DNA of 34,717 nt. Origin: a virus. The notes beneath the pieces were generated by a model. It was not told the DNA's origin and did no database searches. It was given only the letters and a program-made list of their open reading frames with translations. The position numbers and the translations under genes were made by a program. Shown here in pieces: positions 6,078-11,433 of the stretch. How positions within the stretch are numbered: the first letter of the stretch is position 1; every line of letters begins with the position of its first letter. The stretch lies in the IMG/VR virus record IMGVR_UViG_3300032242_001198, positions 1-34,717 of that record; one strand, written 5' to 3'.

Positions 6078-6102
6078 ATCTCCCTGGTCCTACCATAATA
6101 AA

Positions 6103-6192
6103 GGAAACGTGCATGAGCGGTTTATATGAACAGTCTTGAAAACTGTCGTGTCAGAGATGGCACCGTGAGTTCGAATCTCACCGTTTCCGCCA
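6103..6192 (+). tRNA. tRNA-Ser(TGA)
   Basis: Acceptor GGAAACG/CGTTTCC, anticodon stem ACAGT/ACTGT with loop CTTGAAA, long variable arm typical of tRNA-Ser, T-arm GTGAG-TTCGAAT-CTCAC, discriminator G and encoded CCA. Reads UCN. Confidence 0.95.
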
Positions 6193-6194
6193 AT

Positions 6195-6271
6195 GGTGCT
6201 TGTCGTCAAGCGGTTAAGACCTCGGATTGTGATTCCGATATGCGTGGGTTCAAATCCCATCAAGCACCCCA
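6195..6271 (+). tRNA. tRNA-His(GTG)
   Basis: Acceptor GTGCTTG/CAAGCAC with the extra G-1 opposite C73 that is the hallmark of tRNA-His. Anticodon stem TCGGA/TCCGA with loop TTGTGAT, T-arm GTGGG/CCCAT, encoded CCA. Confidence 0.95.
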
Positions 6272-6272
6272 T

Positions 6273-6347
6273 GGATGTATAGCACAAGGGTAGTGCAATT
6301 CCTTCATACGGAATAGGTTAGTAGTTCAAATCTACTTACATCCACCA
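6273..6347 (+). tRNA. tRNA-Met(CAT), probably elongator
   Basis: Acceptor GGATGTA/TACATCC, D-stem GCAC/GTGC, anticodon stem ATTCC/GGAAT with loop TTCATAC, T-stem AGTAG/CTACT, discriminator A and encoded CCA. It lacks initiator features. CAT could also be Ile2, but the copy at 10139 is the better Ile2 candidate. Confidence 0.9.
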
Positions 6348-6348
6348 A

Positions 6349-6422
6349 ACCCGGTTAGTTAAAAAGTATAACACACCCCTGATAAGGGTGAATCAGAGGA
6401 GCGTTACCTCTACTGGGTACCA
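6349..6422 (+). tRNA. tRNA-Ile(GAT)
   Basis: Acceptor ACCCGGT/ACTGGGT (one G-U), anticodon stem CACCC/GGGTG with loop CTGATAA, T-stem AGAGG/CCTCT with loop AGCGTTA, discriminator A and encoded CCA. Reads AUU and AUC. Confidence 0.93.
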
Positions 6423-6429
6423 AATTTAT

Positions 6430-6503
6430 TGGGGGTTAGTTAAATGGTATAACATCGGATTTTGATTCCGAGATCACAAGTTCGATTCTTGTACCCTCTG
6501 CCA
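6430..6503 (+). tRNA. tRNA-Gln(TTG)
   Basis: Acceptor TGGGGGT/ACCCTCT with an open U1-U72 pair (a weak first pair is a known identity feature of tRNA-Gln). Anticodon stem TCGGA/TCCGA with loop TTTTGAT, T-arm ACAAG/CTTGT, discriminator G and encoded CCA. Confidence 0.93.
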
Positions 6504-6662
6504 GTTATGGGATAGACGATAGTTTTGAGTCCCTGCCAATCTAGACATAGTGGGGTGAACTATGTTGACACTACAGTATGATTGAAGCCGGTGTTAAACT
6601 TGACTATACGAGACAATCTAATGAGTCCTCTCAGGAGGATAGTTAGGCGCCCAATTTTATAA
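6504..6662 (+). ncRNA. Structured gap between tRNA-Gln and tRNA-Phe
   Basis: 159 nt with no open reading frame worth calling and no tRNA. Perfect hairpins are CATAGT/ACTATG (6546-6551/6559-6564) and TCCTC-TCAG-GAGGA (6626-6639). The second is enclosed by ACTAT/ATAGT. It may be a small RNA or a tRNA-processing spacer. Confidence 0.3.
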
Positions 6663-6738
6663 GCCGATGTAGCTCAGTTGGTAGAGCGACAGACTGAAAA
6701 TCTGTGCGTCAATGGTTCAATTCCATTCATTGGCACCA
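6663..6738 (+). tRNA. tRNA-Phe(GAA)
   Basis: Acceptor GCCGATG/CATTGGC, D-arm GCTC/GAGC, anticodon stem ACAGA/TCTGT with loop CTGAAAA, T-arm AATGG-TTCAATT-CCATT, discriminator A and encoded CCA. Confidence 0.95.
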
Positions 6739-6741
6739 ATT

Positions 6742-6816
6742 GGGTCCTTAGTTCAATGGATAGAATACGATGCTTCGAACTTCGGGATGTGGGTTCAATT
6801 CCTACAGGACCCTCCA
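6742..6816 (+). tRNA. tRNA-Arg(TCG)
   Basis: Acceptor GGGTCCT/AGGACCC, anticodon loop CTTCGAA on a stem with one U-U mismatch (CGATG/CTTCG), T-arm TGTGG/CCTAC region, discriminator U (unusual for Arg) and encoded CCA. Reads CGA and CGG. Confidence 0.92.
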
Positions 6817-6841
6817 ACAGGCATTAAATAAATATAAACAG

Positions 6842-7507
6842 TCAGTTAATAAGTTTCCATCCGCAAACTGTTTTTTGCGTACCGGCGACAACCATACTTA
6901 CTGATGACTGTCTTAACTTGAACTTTGTTCTAAAATCGTACATAGTTCCGATAAATTGTGTATTTGTTTCATTATGCTCAAATGTGAAAATTGTGTGGTT
7001 GTAATTTGGATTTTTTGATTGTGTTTTGCTAGAAGCTAACATTCTGCCCTCAGCAGACTTCATAAACTCAGCACCCTTTTTACCCCATACAGAGCGCATT
7101 TTTTTGTTTTCAGGATCGAGTTTCCAAACAGTTTCATATTGTTCCTTCATCTTTTTTGATGATTTGATACGATTGTGTTCTTGTTTCTGCGGATTCTTGT
7201 TCCCGCAAAACTGATGTTCACCTGATTGTATTCGTTGTTGATTAACTTTTTTGGATAGAGATGACATTTCTTCAGGTGATAACTTCATTTTTCTGGCAAT
7301 TAAATAACATGCTCCCCAGTCAGCCTGGTTGAAATGTATGTTATAATGTTCTTGAATCGTTAGGCATTGTAGATTTGAAATGTCATTATTTTGGTGATTA
7401 CCATCTAGATGGTGTATTTCATAAGATCTACCTTGGTCGTCTTTTGGGATAGGCCCAAAATTTGACTCATAAATTTTTCTATAATTGTTACCTGTGTAAA
7501 TAGACAT
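6842..7507 (-). CDS. HNH homing endonuclease with C-terminal NUMOD-like DNA-binding repeat
   Basis: 221 residues. The N-terminal HNH motif is at about 28-57: YEIHHLDGNHQNNDISNLQC followed by LTIQEHYNIH, with the paired His, central Asn and final His. The middle is a basic, helical linker (about 85-165, with GNKNPQKQEHNRIK). The C-terminus (about 183-220) has MYDFRTKFKLRQSSVSMVV and a final VCGWKLIN, like the NUMOD1/IENR1 helix-turn-helix repeat of homing endonucleases. It is on the strand opposite to the flanking tRNAs. GATAAATA lies 23 nt upstream of its start (plus-strand 7530-7537). Confidence 0.9.
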   Translation of the reverse strand: MSIYTGNNYRKIYESNFGPIPKDDQGRSYEIHHLDGNHQNNDISNLQCLTIQEHYNIHFNQADWGACYLIARKMKLSPEEMSSLSKKVNQQRIQSGEHQFCGNKNPQKQEHNRIKSSKKMKEQYETVWKLDPENKKMRSVWGKKGAEFMKSAEGRMLASSKTQSKNPNYNHTIFTFEHNETNTQFIGTMYDFRTKFKLRQSSVSMVVAGTQKTVCGWKLIN

Positions 7508-7529
7508 AGTGTACCTTTTGTGATATACT
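7501..7529 (+). promoter_or_regulatory. Sigma70-like promoter TAGACA-17-TATACT
   Basis: TAGACA (7501-7506), 17-nt spacer and TATACT (7524-7529), 27 nt before the GTG start at 7557. It overlaps the 5' end of the divergent HNH gene. Confidence 0.6.
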
Positions 7530-7556
7530 TATTTATCTTTTTTTAAGGAGTTTGTC

Positions 7557-8114
7557 GTGTCAGTATTAGCACTAGATATCTCGGGAGTTCCCCGGCAATG
7601 GATCTCAAAAGATGACGCAATTACTTACAAAGCAAAAGATGCCATTGCTTGGAGTATGGGTGAAATTGTGGCTAGATATCGTGGTGGTATACAAAATGAC
7701 GGTACATTAAGTTACTTAGAAACTAGTAGCATTATCGCTATCAAAGGTCATGGATTCAATCCATACAAACATTCATGTGTTGCACTAACTAATAAAACAT
7801 TGTTCGGTCGTGATAGACATGTATGTGCATATTGCGGAAATCATTTCCCTAACTATCATCTACTAAGTCGTGACCATATTGTTCCACGTAGCAAAGGTGG
7901 CGAAAACACTTGGATGAATGTGATTACCAGTTGTAAAACTTGTAATTCAAAGAAAGGTCACATGACTTTGAAGGAAGCGAGGATGGATTTGTTGTACCTC
8001 CCATATGTACCAAATCATTGGGAAAACATGATTCTACAAAATAGAACTATTTTAGCAGATCAAATGGAATTTTTGATGGCTGGAATTCCAAAAAATTCAC
8101 GGCTTATTACCTAA
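7557..8114 (+). CDS. HNH endonuclease, bacterial stand-alone type
   Basis: 185 residues, GTG start with AAGGAG 8 nt upstream. The N-terminal ~85 residues (VLALDISGVPRQWIS, then DAITYKAKDAIAWSMGE) match the family of bacterial HNH proteins that begin with a short strand-rich domain. The HNH-zinc core is at about 90-145: CAYCG, then LLSRDHIVPRSKGGENTWMNVITSCKTCN, with DH, N and the CxxC pairs. The C-terminal ~40 residues include YLPYVPNHW. Such proteins are frequent in phages and plasmids. Whether this one is a homing enzyme or serves phage DNA metabolism is open. Confidence 0.88.
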   Translation: MSVLALDISGVPRQWISKDDAITYKAKDAIAWSMGEIVARYRGGIQNDGTLSYLETSSIIAIKGHGFNPYKHSCVALTNKTLFGRDRHVCAYCGNHFPNYHLLSRDHIVPRSKGGENTWMNVITSCKTCNSKKGHMTLKEARMDLLYLPYVPNHWENMILQNRTILADQMEFLMAGIPKNSRLIT

Positions 8115-8140
8115 AATGAATCCTGCTATTTTACCGGCAG

Positions 8141-8169
8141 TTGACATAAAAGTTTTCCTATGATACAAT
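8141..8169 (+). promoter_or_regulatory. Sigma70 promoter TTGACA-17-TACAAT
   Basis: TTGACA (8141-8146), 17-nt spacer and TACAAT (8164-8169) in the context CTATGATACAATAG shared with other promoters here. It lies 18 nt before tRNA-Thr. Confidence 0.85.
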
Positions 8170-8187
8170 AGCTGTTAAATAAAAGAT

Positions 8188-8262
8188 GCCCTTATAGCTC
8201 AGTGGTAGAGCAGCGCCCTTGTAAGGCGAAGGTCCCGTGTTCAAGTCATGGTGGGGGCACCA
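8188..8262 (+). tRNA. tRNA-Thr(TGT)
   Basis: Acceptor GCCCTTA/TGGGGGC with two G-U pairs, D-arm GCTC/GAGC, anticodon loop CTTGTAA on a 4-bp stem CGCC/GGCG, T-arm present, discriminator A and encoded CCA. Reads ACN. Confidence 0.92.
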
Positions 8263-8282
8263 AAGAAATATTGTCAGTTTAT

Positions 8283-8358
8283 TCCCCAGTAGCACAGCGG
8301 CAGTTGCACCTGACTGTTAATCAGGGTGTCGGTGGTTCGATCCCATCCTGGGGAGCCA
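8283..8358 (+). tRNA. tRNA-Asn(GTT)
   Basis: Acceptor TCCCCAG/CTGGGGA, anticodon stem CCTGA/TCAGG with loop CTGTTAA, T-arm around TTCGATC, discriminator G and encoded CCA, as in bacterial tRNA-Asn. Confidence 0.95.
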
Positions 8359-8369
8359 AATATATATTT

Positions 8370-8423
8370 CATACAGTAGAGTGATAAATAAAAGTATACT
8401 TTTAGAAAAGGCTCTACTGTATG
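8370..8423 (+). promoter_or_regulatory. Hairpin hiding the HNH start codon, late-like promoter in loop
   Basis: CATACAGTAGAG (8370-8381) is exactly complementary to CTCTACTGTATG (8412-8423), whose last three bases are the start codon of the HNH gene. The loop holds GATAAATA (8383-8390), a 14-nt palindrome AAAAGTATACTTTT (8390-8403) and the AAAAGG ribosome site. RNA from upstream tRNA promoters would fold and block initiation. RNA started in the loop would not contain the 5' arm. Confidence 0.65.
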
Positions 8424-8864
8424 AATTATAAAGGCACAAAAGACAAACTCTTTACATGTAAACATTGTAATACTGAGTTTAAATTCAAAGGCTATAGTTA
8501 TAACCACATTTTTTGTAGTTTAGATTGTTCCTACGCACATCAAACAAAACAAAAAAACATCTTATCAGAACAGCGATATCAAGATTGGTTGGCTGGGATT
8601 GACTTGGGTGTAAAAAACCTCAGAAAGTTAGTTAGAGATTTTTTAACTCGCAGAGACGGTTACAAATGTAGTTGCTGTGGAATAGATAGTTACAATGGTA
8701 AACCTATTACGTTGTGGATAGATCATATTGACGGTGATGCGTCAAACAATCACCAAACGAATTTTAGATTTATGTGTCCTAATTGCGATAGCCAATCAGA
8801 AACATTCGGTGGCAAAAATTACGGTAAGGGTAGAAAATCTCGTGGTATACCGCAATACGGTTGA
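8421..8864 (+). CDS. HNH homing-type endonuclease with zinc fingers
   Basis: 147 residues. The N-terminus has a Cys4 zinc site (CKHCN at 14-18 and CSLDC about 32-36). The HNH core follows at about 80-125: CSCCG, then LWIDHIDGDASNNHQTNFRF and MCPNCDSQ, with the DH pair, Asn residues and the second CxxC. It resembles the HNH gene at 5499 in layout and lies between tRNA-Asn and tRNA-Arg. Its start codon is locked in the hairpin 8370-8423, and its stop overlaps the -35 box of the next promoter. Confidence 0.9.
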   Translation: MNYKGTKDKLFTCKHCNTEFKFKGYSYNHIFCSLDCSYAHQTKQKNILSEQRYQDWLAGIDLGVKNLRKLVRDFLTRRDGYKCSCCGIDSYNGKPITLWIDHIDGDASNNHQTNFRFMCPNCDSQSETFGGKNYGKGRKSRGIPQYG

Positions 8865-8889
8865 CAACAACTCACCAATCTGCTATAAT
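8861..8889 (+). promoter_or_regulatory. Consensus sigma70 promoter TTGACA-17-TATAAT
   Basis: TTGACA (8861-8866) overlaps the stop codon of the HNH gene. A 17-nt spacer and TATAAT (8884-8889) follow, 21 nt before tRNA-Arg(TCT). Confidence 0.9.
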
Positions 8890-8910
8890 AGAGGCAAGTT
8901 AGACATTTAT

Positions 8911-8985
8911 CTGGGGTTAGTATAATGGATAATACAGCTGCCTTCTAAGCAGTCAATACAGGTTCGATTCCTGTACCCCGGACCA
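8911..8985 (+). tRNA. tRNA-Arg(TCT)
   Basis: Acceptor CTGGGGT/ACCCCGG (one U-G), anticodon stem GCTGC/GCAGT with loop CTTCTAA, T-arm ACAGG-TTCGATT-CCTGT, discriminator A and encoded CCA. Reads AGA and AGG. Confidence 0.94.
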
Positions 8986-8989
8986 AAAT

Positions 8990-9018
8990 TTGACAATAAA
9001 TCCTCAATCTGCTATACT
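8990..9018 (+). promoter_or_regulatory. Sigma70 promoter TTGACA-17-TATACT
   Basis: TTGACA (8990-8995) followed by ATAAAT, 17-nt spacer and TATACT (9013-9018). It is the first of two tandem promoters with no gene between them, leading into a noncoding region. Confidence 0.85.
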
Positions 9019-9070
9019 CTAGTTATAGATTGATTGAACAAGTTCTTGGGAAACAAAGATACAAAAGAAT

Positions 9071-9099
9071 TTGACAATAAATGGTAGCTATGATACAAT
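9071..9099 (+). promoter_or_regulatory. Sigma70 promoter TTGACA-17-TACAAT
   Basis: TTGACA (9071-9076) followed by ATAAATGG, 17-nt spacer and TACAAT (9094-9099). It is the second of the tandem pair and transcribes the structured region before tRNA-Glu. Confidence 0.88.
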
Positions 9100-9138
9100 C
9101 ATAGCATGAGTTGAGAAAGTCATCGTACTATTCAACAC

Positions 9139-9157
9139 AGTTCTTTAAAATTTAACT
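9139..9157 (+). promoter_or_regulatory. boxA-like antitermination site
   Basis: AGTTCTTTAAAATTTAACT lies about 45 nt after the second tandem promoter. It resembles the boxA element of bacterial rRNA leaders (core CTTTA, NusB/S10 binding). Such a site could help RNA polymerase pass the following hairpin-rich region. This is inferred from similarity alone. Confidence 0.4.
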
Positions 9158-9401
9158 ATCATATATCCCTGTTTAAGTTACAGGGCTCTATATGAAAATA
9201 CATTAAGGTCACCTAATCCGTTAGGCAGGTCTATGGGGTCAGCCAGTTGACGGACTGGGTCGCATAGGGTGCAAGAAGCGTATCGGCAATAGCAATATTG
9301 TTTAACGTGACGGGCAGTTAGGCAGTAATGACAGAAACAACGATCCAGTAGACGGTACTGGTGGATACAGTTTACGTTCCTTAATGTTTTTTCATATAGT
9401 G

Positions 9402-9529
9402 TGTTATTAGTTTTGCTGATGTAAGCCATGGGGGAAACGTCAACCCTGAGTAACTATGTATATAAACGGTACGTCCAGCTGGCAATTCCGTTGAGCATAG
9501 CAAATAGTGCGTCAGCAAAACTAATAACA
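9402..9529 (+). repeat. 18-bp perfect inverted repeat
   Basis: TGTTATTAGTTTTGCTGA (9402-9419) is exactly complementary to 9512-9529, and G-U and Watson-Crick pairs extend the stem inward by about four. The 92-nt interior contains AACGG/CCGTT and the palindrome CCAGCTGG. It ends 4 nt before tRNA-Glu. Confidence 0.85.
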
Positions 9530-9533
9530 TTTG

Positions 9534-9609
9534 GCTCGGTTCATCTAGCGGCCTAGGATAGTGCCCTTTCACGGCATTCACACGGGTTCGAATCCCGTAC
9601 CGAGCTCCA
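9534..9609 (+). tRNA. tRNA-Glu(TTC)
   Basis: Acceptor GCTCGGT/ACCGAGC, anticodon stem GTGCC/GGCAT with loop CTTTCAC, T-arm ACGGG-TTCGAAT-CCCGT, discriminator U (Glu normally has G) and encoded CCA. Confidence 0.94.
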
Positions 9610-9828
9610 GTATCCCGTTACTATTTTCGTTAAAATAGCGTTTGAATAGCGATAGAGTTCCGGTGGCAGAAGACCGTTAGCGTGAGGAATGGAAGTAACG
9701 CAGTTCCACTACCCTCGCAGGCTCTGATAGGCAGAATCTCACTGCACACAGACTTTGAATAAATGAGATGGACAGAGTAACCGCTCAATTAAGGGCTGGC
9801 GTGGAACCCAGTAGCTTATACTAATTTC
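9610..9828 (+). ncRNA. Structured gap between tRNA-Glu and tRNA-Tyr
   Basis: 219 nt with no coding frame. Stems include CTATTTT-CGTT-AAAATAG (9621-9638) and TGGAA/TTCCA near 9690-9706. GTTCCAC near 9700 can pair with GTGGAAC near 9801 over about 100 nt. It may be the 3' part of the same RNA as 9100-9533, with tRNA-Glu inserted in it. This is inference. Confidence 0.35.
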
Positions 9829-9914
9829 GGAGATGTAGGAAAATTGGTAACCCCAGGAGACTGTAAATCTTCCGCCTTATGGCACTACTGGTTCAACTCC
9901 AGTCGTCTCCACCA
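9829..9914 (+). tRNA. tRNA-Tyr(GTA)
   Basis: Acceptor GGAGATG/CGTCTCC (one U-G), anticodon stem GGAGA/TCTTC with loop CTGTAAA, long variable arm of bacterial tRNA-Tyr, T-arm CTGG/CCAG, discriminator A and encoded CCA. Confidence 0.94.
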
Positions 9915-9919
9915 ATATA

Positions 9920-9994
9920 GGTCTCAAAGTGTTCACGGACGCATACATGCCTGTCACGCATGAGGAGCGGGATCGTTACCCGCTGGGACCGCCA
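9920..9994 (+). tRNA. tRNA-Asp(GTC)
   Basis: Acceptor GGTCTCA/TGGGACC, anticodon stem CATGC/GCATG with loop CTGTCAC, T-stem GCGGG/CCCGC with loop ATCGTTA, discriminator G and encoded CCA. Confidence 0.94.
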
Positions 9995-10000
9995 AAATAT

Positions 10001-10029
10001 TTGACAACAATCATTATATGATATATAAT
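10001..10029 (+). promoter_or_regulatory. Consensus sigma70 promoter TTGACA-17-TATAAT
   Basis: TTGACA (10001-10006), 17-nt spacer and TATAAT (10024-10029), 13 nt before tRNA-Leu(TAA). Confidence 0.9.
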
Positions 10030-10042
10030 GATAACAAGTTTT

Positions 10043-10129
10043 GCGAGTGTGGCGAAATCGGTAGACGCCTCAGACTTAAAATCTGATATCAGTAATGGTG
10101 TGCCGGTTCGATTCCGGCCACTCGCACCA
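10043..10129 (+). tRNA. tRNA-Leu(TAA)
   Basis: Acceptor GCGAGTG/CACTCGC, anticodon stem TCAGA/TCTGA with loop CTTAAAA, normal long variable arm, T-arm GCCGG-TTCGATT-CCGGC, discriminator A and encoded CCA. Reads UUA and UUG. Confidence 0.95.
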
Positions 10130-10138
10130 AAGAATGAT

Positions 10139-10215
10139 GCCTCTATAGCGCAATTGGTTAGCGCAGTGGACTCATAATCCATTGGTTCCTGGTTCGAGTC
10201 CAGGTGGAGGCACCA
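10139..10215 (+). tRNA. tRNA(CAT), probably tRNA-Ile2 (AUA)
   Basis: Acceptor GCCTCTA/TGGAGGC, D-stem GCGC/GCGC, anticodon stem GTGGA/TCCAT with loop CTCATAA, variable TTGGT and T-arm CCTGG-TTCGAGT-CCAGG, encoded CCA. The anticodon-arm flank, variable loop and T-arm resemble E. coli tRNA-Ile2 more than tRNA-Met. With C34 changed to lysidine by host TilS it would read AUA, frequent in this AT-rich genome. Elongator Met is the alternative. Confidence 0.88.
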
Positions 10216-10234
10216 GTATTAGAAAGTTAAAATT

Positions 10235-10750
10235 ATGTTTATTTGGCAATATTTAGATCTTCCTCTAGGGGAAATAGAAAAGATACAGCAAGAGTTTAGA
10301 GACAACTTACCTAATAATGATTTTTTCTTTCAATATATGAATATTGATAGTACTACTTTTTTAGGTCTAGAGATAGACGGTGCCGCATTAATACAAGTTC
10401 CCCCAATGGGCTTTATTGACGATAGAGGTATTCATACAGATAGTACTGAACGACTTTCCTCGCTAGCGGTAAACATCCCTTTAGAAAATTGTGCTGAATC
10501 GTTTACTAAGTTTTGGAAAACAAATAAACCTATTACTGTATCATATACATCAAATAATTTACCTTATCATTCTTTTAATGTAGAAGATTGTGAAAAAATA
10601 TCAGAATTAAAGTTCATTCATCCTTTTATTTTTGATACCAAAATCCCACATAGTGTAAGTAATCCACAACATGTTTGGAGAAGAGGTATTAGTTTAAGAT
10701 TTAAAGATGACCCTAGTTTTTTAATAGAAAAATATCGGAGAGTTGGGTGA
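10235..10750 (+). CDS. 2OG-Fe(II) oxygenase-like protein
   Basis: 171 residues. The iron triad of the double-stranded beta-helix oxygenases is visible: HTD (His67, Asp69) in GIHTDSTERL, distal His139 in IPHSVSNP, and an Arg (149/150) about 10 residues later in WRRGISLRF that would hold 2-oxoglutarate. The substrate is unknown. It may hydroxylate a protein, nucleic acid base or small molecule. It lies between tRNA-Ile2 and tRNA-Ser, and its last five codons overlap the 5' end of that tRNA, so processing of the tRNA would cut the mRNA. The ribosome site is weak. Confidence 0.72.
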   Translation: MFIWQYLDLPLGEIEKIQQEFRDNLPNNDFFFQYMNIDSTTFLGLEIDGAALIQVPPMGFIDDRGIHTDSTERLSSLAVNIPLENCAESFTKFWKTNKPITVSYTSNNLPYHSFNVEDCEKISELKFIHPFIFDTKIPHSVSNPQHVWRRGISLRFKDDPSFLIEKYRRVG

Positions 10751-10825
10751 GTGGTTAAACCAGCAGATTGCTAATCTGTCACTGTGAATAACGGTGCGTG
10801 GGTTCGAATCCCACACTCTCCGCCA
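10737..10825 (+). tRNA. tRNA-Ser(GCT)
   Basis: Acceptor GGAGAGT/ACTCTCC, anticodon stem CAGA/TCTG with loop TTGCTAA, long variable arm, T-arm GTGGG-TTCGAAT-CCCAC, discriminator G and encoded CCA. Reads AGU and AGC. The first 14 nt overlap the end of the oxygenase-like gene. Confidence 0.95.
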
Positions 10826-10826
10826 A

Positions 10827-11009
10827 TCATTTATGTTTGGTTCGGTTAATGATATCATTACGAATCTGTGGATTCTCAATCATTAATTGAGCAAGCAAGC
10901 CAGTTAGATAACCACGATCATATAATAATTCAGCGTGGCTATCTACATGTGTTCGGTTGTTTTGACGCAACAACTTTTCAATAGTATCAATACAGTCTTG
11001 TAATGTCAT
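10827..11009 (-). CDS. Small helical protein, 60 aa
   Basis: A minus-strand frame in the plus-strand tRNA cluster. I start it at the Met of MTLQDCIDTIEKLLRQ. A longer frame to 11060 is possible but its extension runs into the structured region. The peptide is helical, with HAELLYDRGYLTGLLAQLMIE followed by NPQIRNDIINRTKH. No clear Shine-Dalgarno is present. The ending and length look like small conserved phage proteins, but I cannot name a family. Confidence 0.55.
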   Translation of the reverse strand: MTLQDCIDTIEKLLRQNNRTHVDSHAELLYDRGYLTGLLAQLMIENPQIRNDIINRTKHK

Positions 11010-11256
11010 ACTGTATTTATTAAAGAACGTTCCGAGTGTCGTCGGATAGTGTGGTCCCACACGATGAGAAGTACTGTGACAAGTACGGGCGGTTCTGGTC
11101 TAGCCTGACCAGCGTTGGCAATACGAGAACGATCCCTGTCGGGAAGCGGGTGGAAGGCATGTGTGATGTGTAGAATCGCTAACCTTAGTTGAGTTAGATT
11201 CCGGATTAATCTACATTGATGTGCTATAATTACCGCCGGGGGATGCAGAGCAATAT
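11010..11256 (+). ncRNA. Hairpin-rich gap before tRNA-Cys
   Basis: 247 nt without a convincing gene. Stems in order are GTGTGG/CCACAC (11049-11062), GTACT/AGTAC (11071-11086), CTGGTC/GACCAG (11095-11112), TCCC-TGTC-GGGA (11133-11144), and a longer bulged hairpin near 11171-11200 (GAAT..CTAAC with GTTAG..ATTC). An extended -10 TGCTATAAT at 11222-11230 without a good -35 may start tRNA-Cys. It could be a noncoding RNA on either strand. Confidence 0.3.
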
Positions 11257-11334
11257 GCAACGGTGGCAGAGTGGTCCAATGCAACGGATTGCAAATCCGT
11301 AAAACCGTCAGTTCAAATCTGACCCGTTGCTCCA
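11257..11334 (+). tRNA. tRNA-Cys(GCA)
   Basis: Acceptor GCAACGG/CCGTTGC, anticodon stem ACGGA/TCCGT with loop TTGCAAA, T-arm GTCAG-TTCAAAT-CTGAC, discriminator U (as normal for tRNA-Cys) and encoded CCA. Confidence 0.95.
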
Positions 11335-11342
11335 GAATATAT

Positions 11343-11416
11343 GCGGGGTTCGTATAGTGGTAATACCTCAGCCTTCCAAGCTGATGCGGAGAGTTCGATT
11401 CTCTTACCCCGCTCCA
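11343..11416 (+). tRNA. tRNA-Gly(TCC)
   Basis: Acceptor GCGGGGT/ACCCCGC, anticodon stem TCAGC/GCTGA with loop CTTCCAA, T-arm AGAG-TTCGATT-CTCT, discriminator U (as in bacterial tRNA-Gly) and encoded CCA. Confidence 0.95.
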
Positions 11417-11433
11417 TTTTAACTAAATAACAA

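Larger units (their letters stand above)
9100..9533 (+). ncRNA. Candidate large structured noncoding RNA
   Basis: 434 nt downstream of two strong promoters, without a credible plus-strand gene. Perfect stems follow one another: CCCTGT/ACAGGG (9167-9172/9180-9185), CCTAA-TCCG-TTAGG (9212-9225), CCAGT/ACTGG (9243-9258), CCAGTA/TACTGG (9345-9361), and an 18-bp stem 9402-9419/9512-9529 enclosing further hairpins. Two of the hairpins carry GACGG in the loop. The length, position next to tRNAs and density of stems recall phage-borne large RNAs such as GOLLD and ROOL, but I did not recognise their consensus. tRNA-Glu follows directly. Confidence 0.5.

Noticed and set aside
6078-6100. A complete extra tRNA after the HNH gene
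   Set aside because: Only a CCTACCA-like 3' end is present. No T-arm or acceptor partner could be found.
9402-9529. Insertion sequence or terminator from the 18-bp inverted repeat
   Set aside because: No transposase or target duplication, and no T-tract after the stem.
9178-9581. Two minus-strand frames in the 9100-9533 region
   Set aside because: Peptides are Cys- and Arg-rich, have no ribosome site and overlap strong stems; RNA structure explains the region better.
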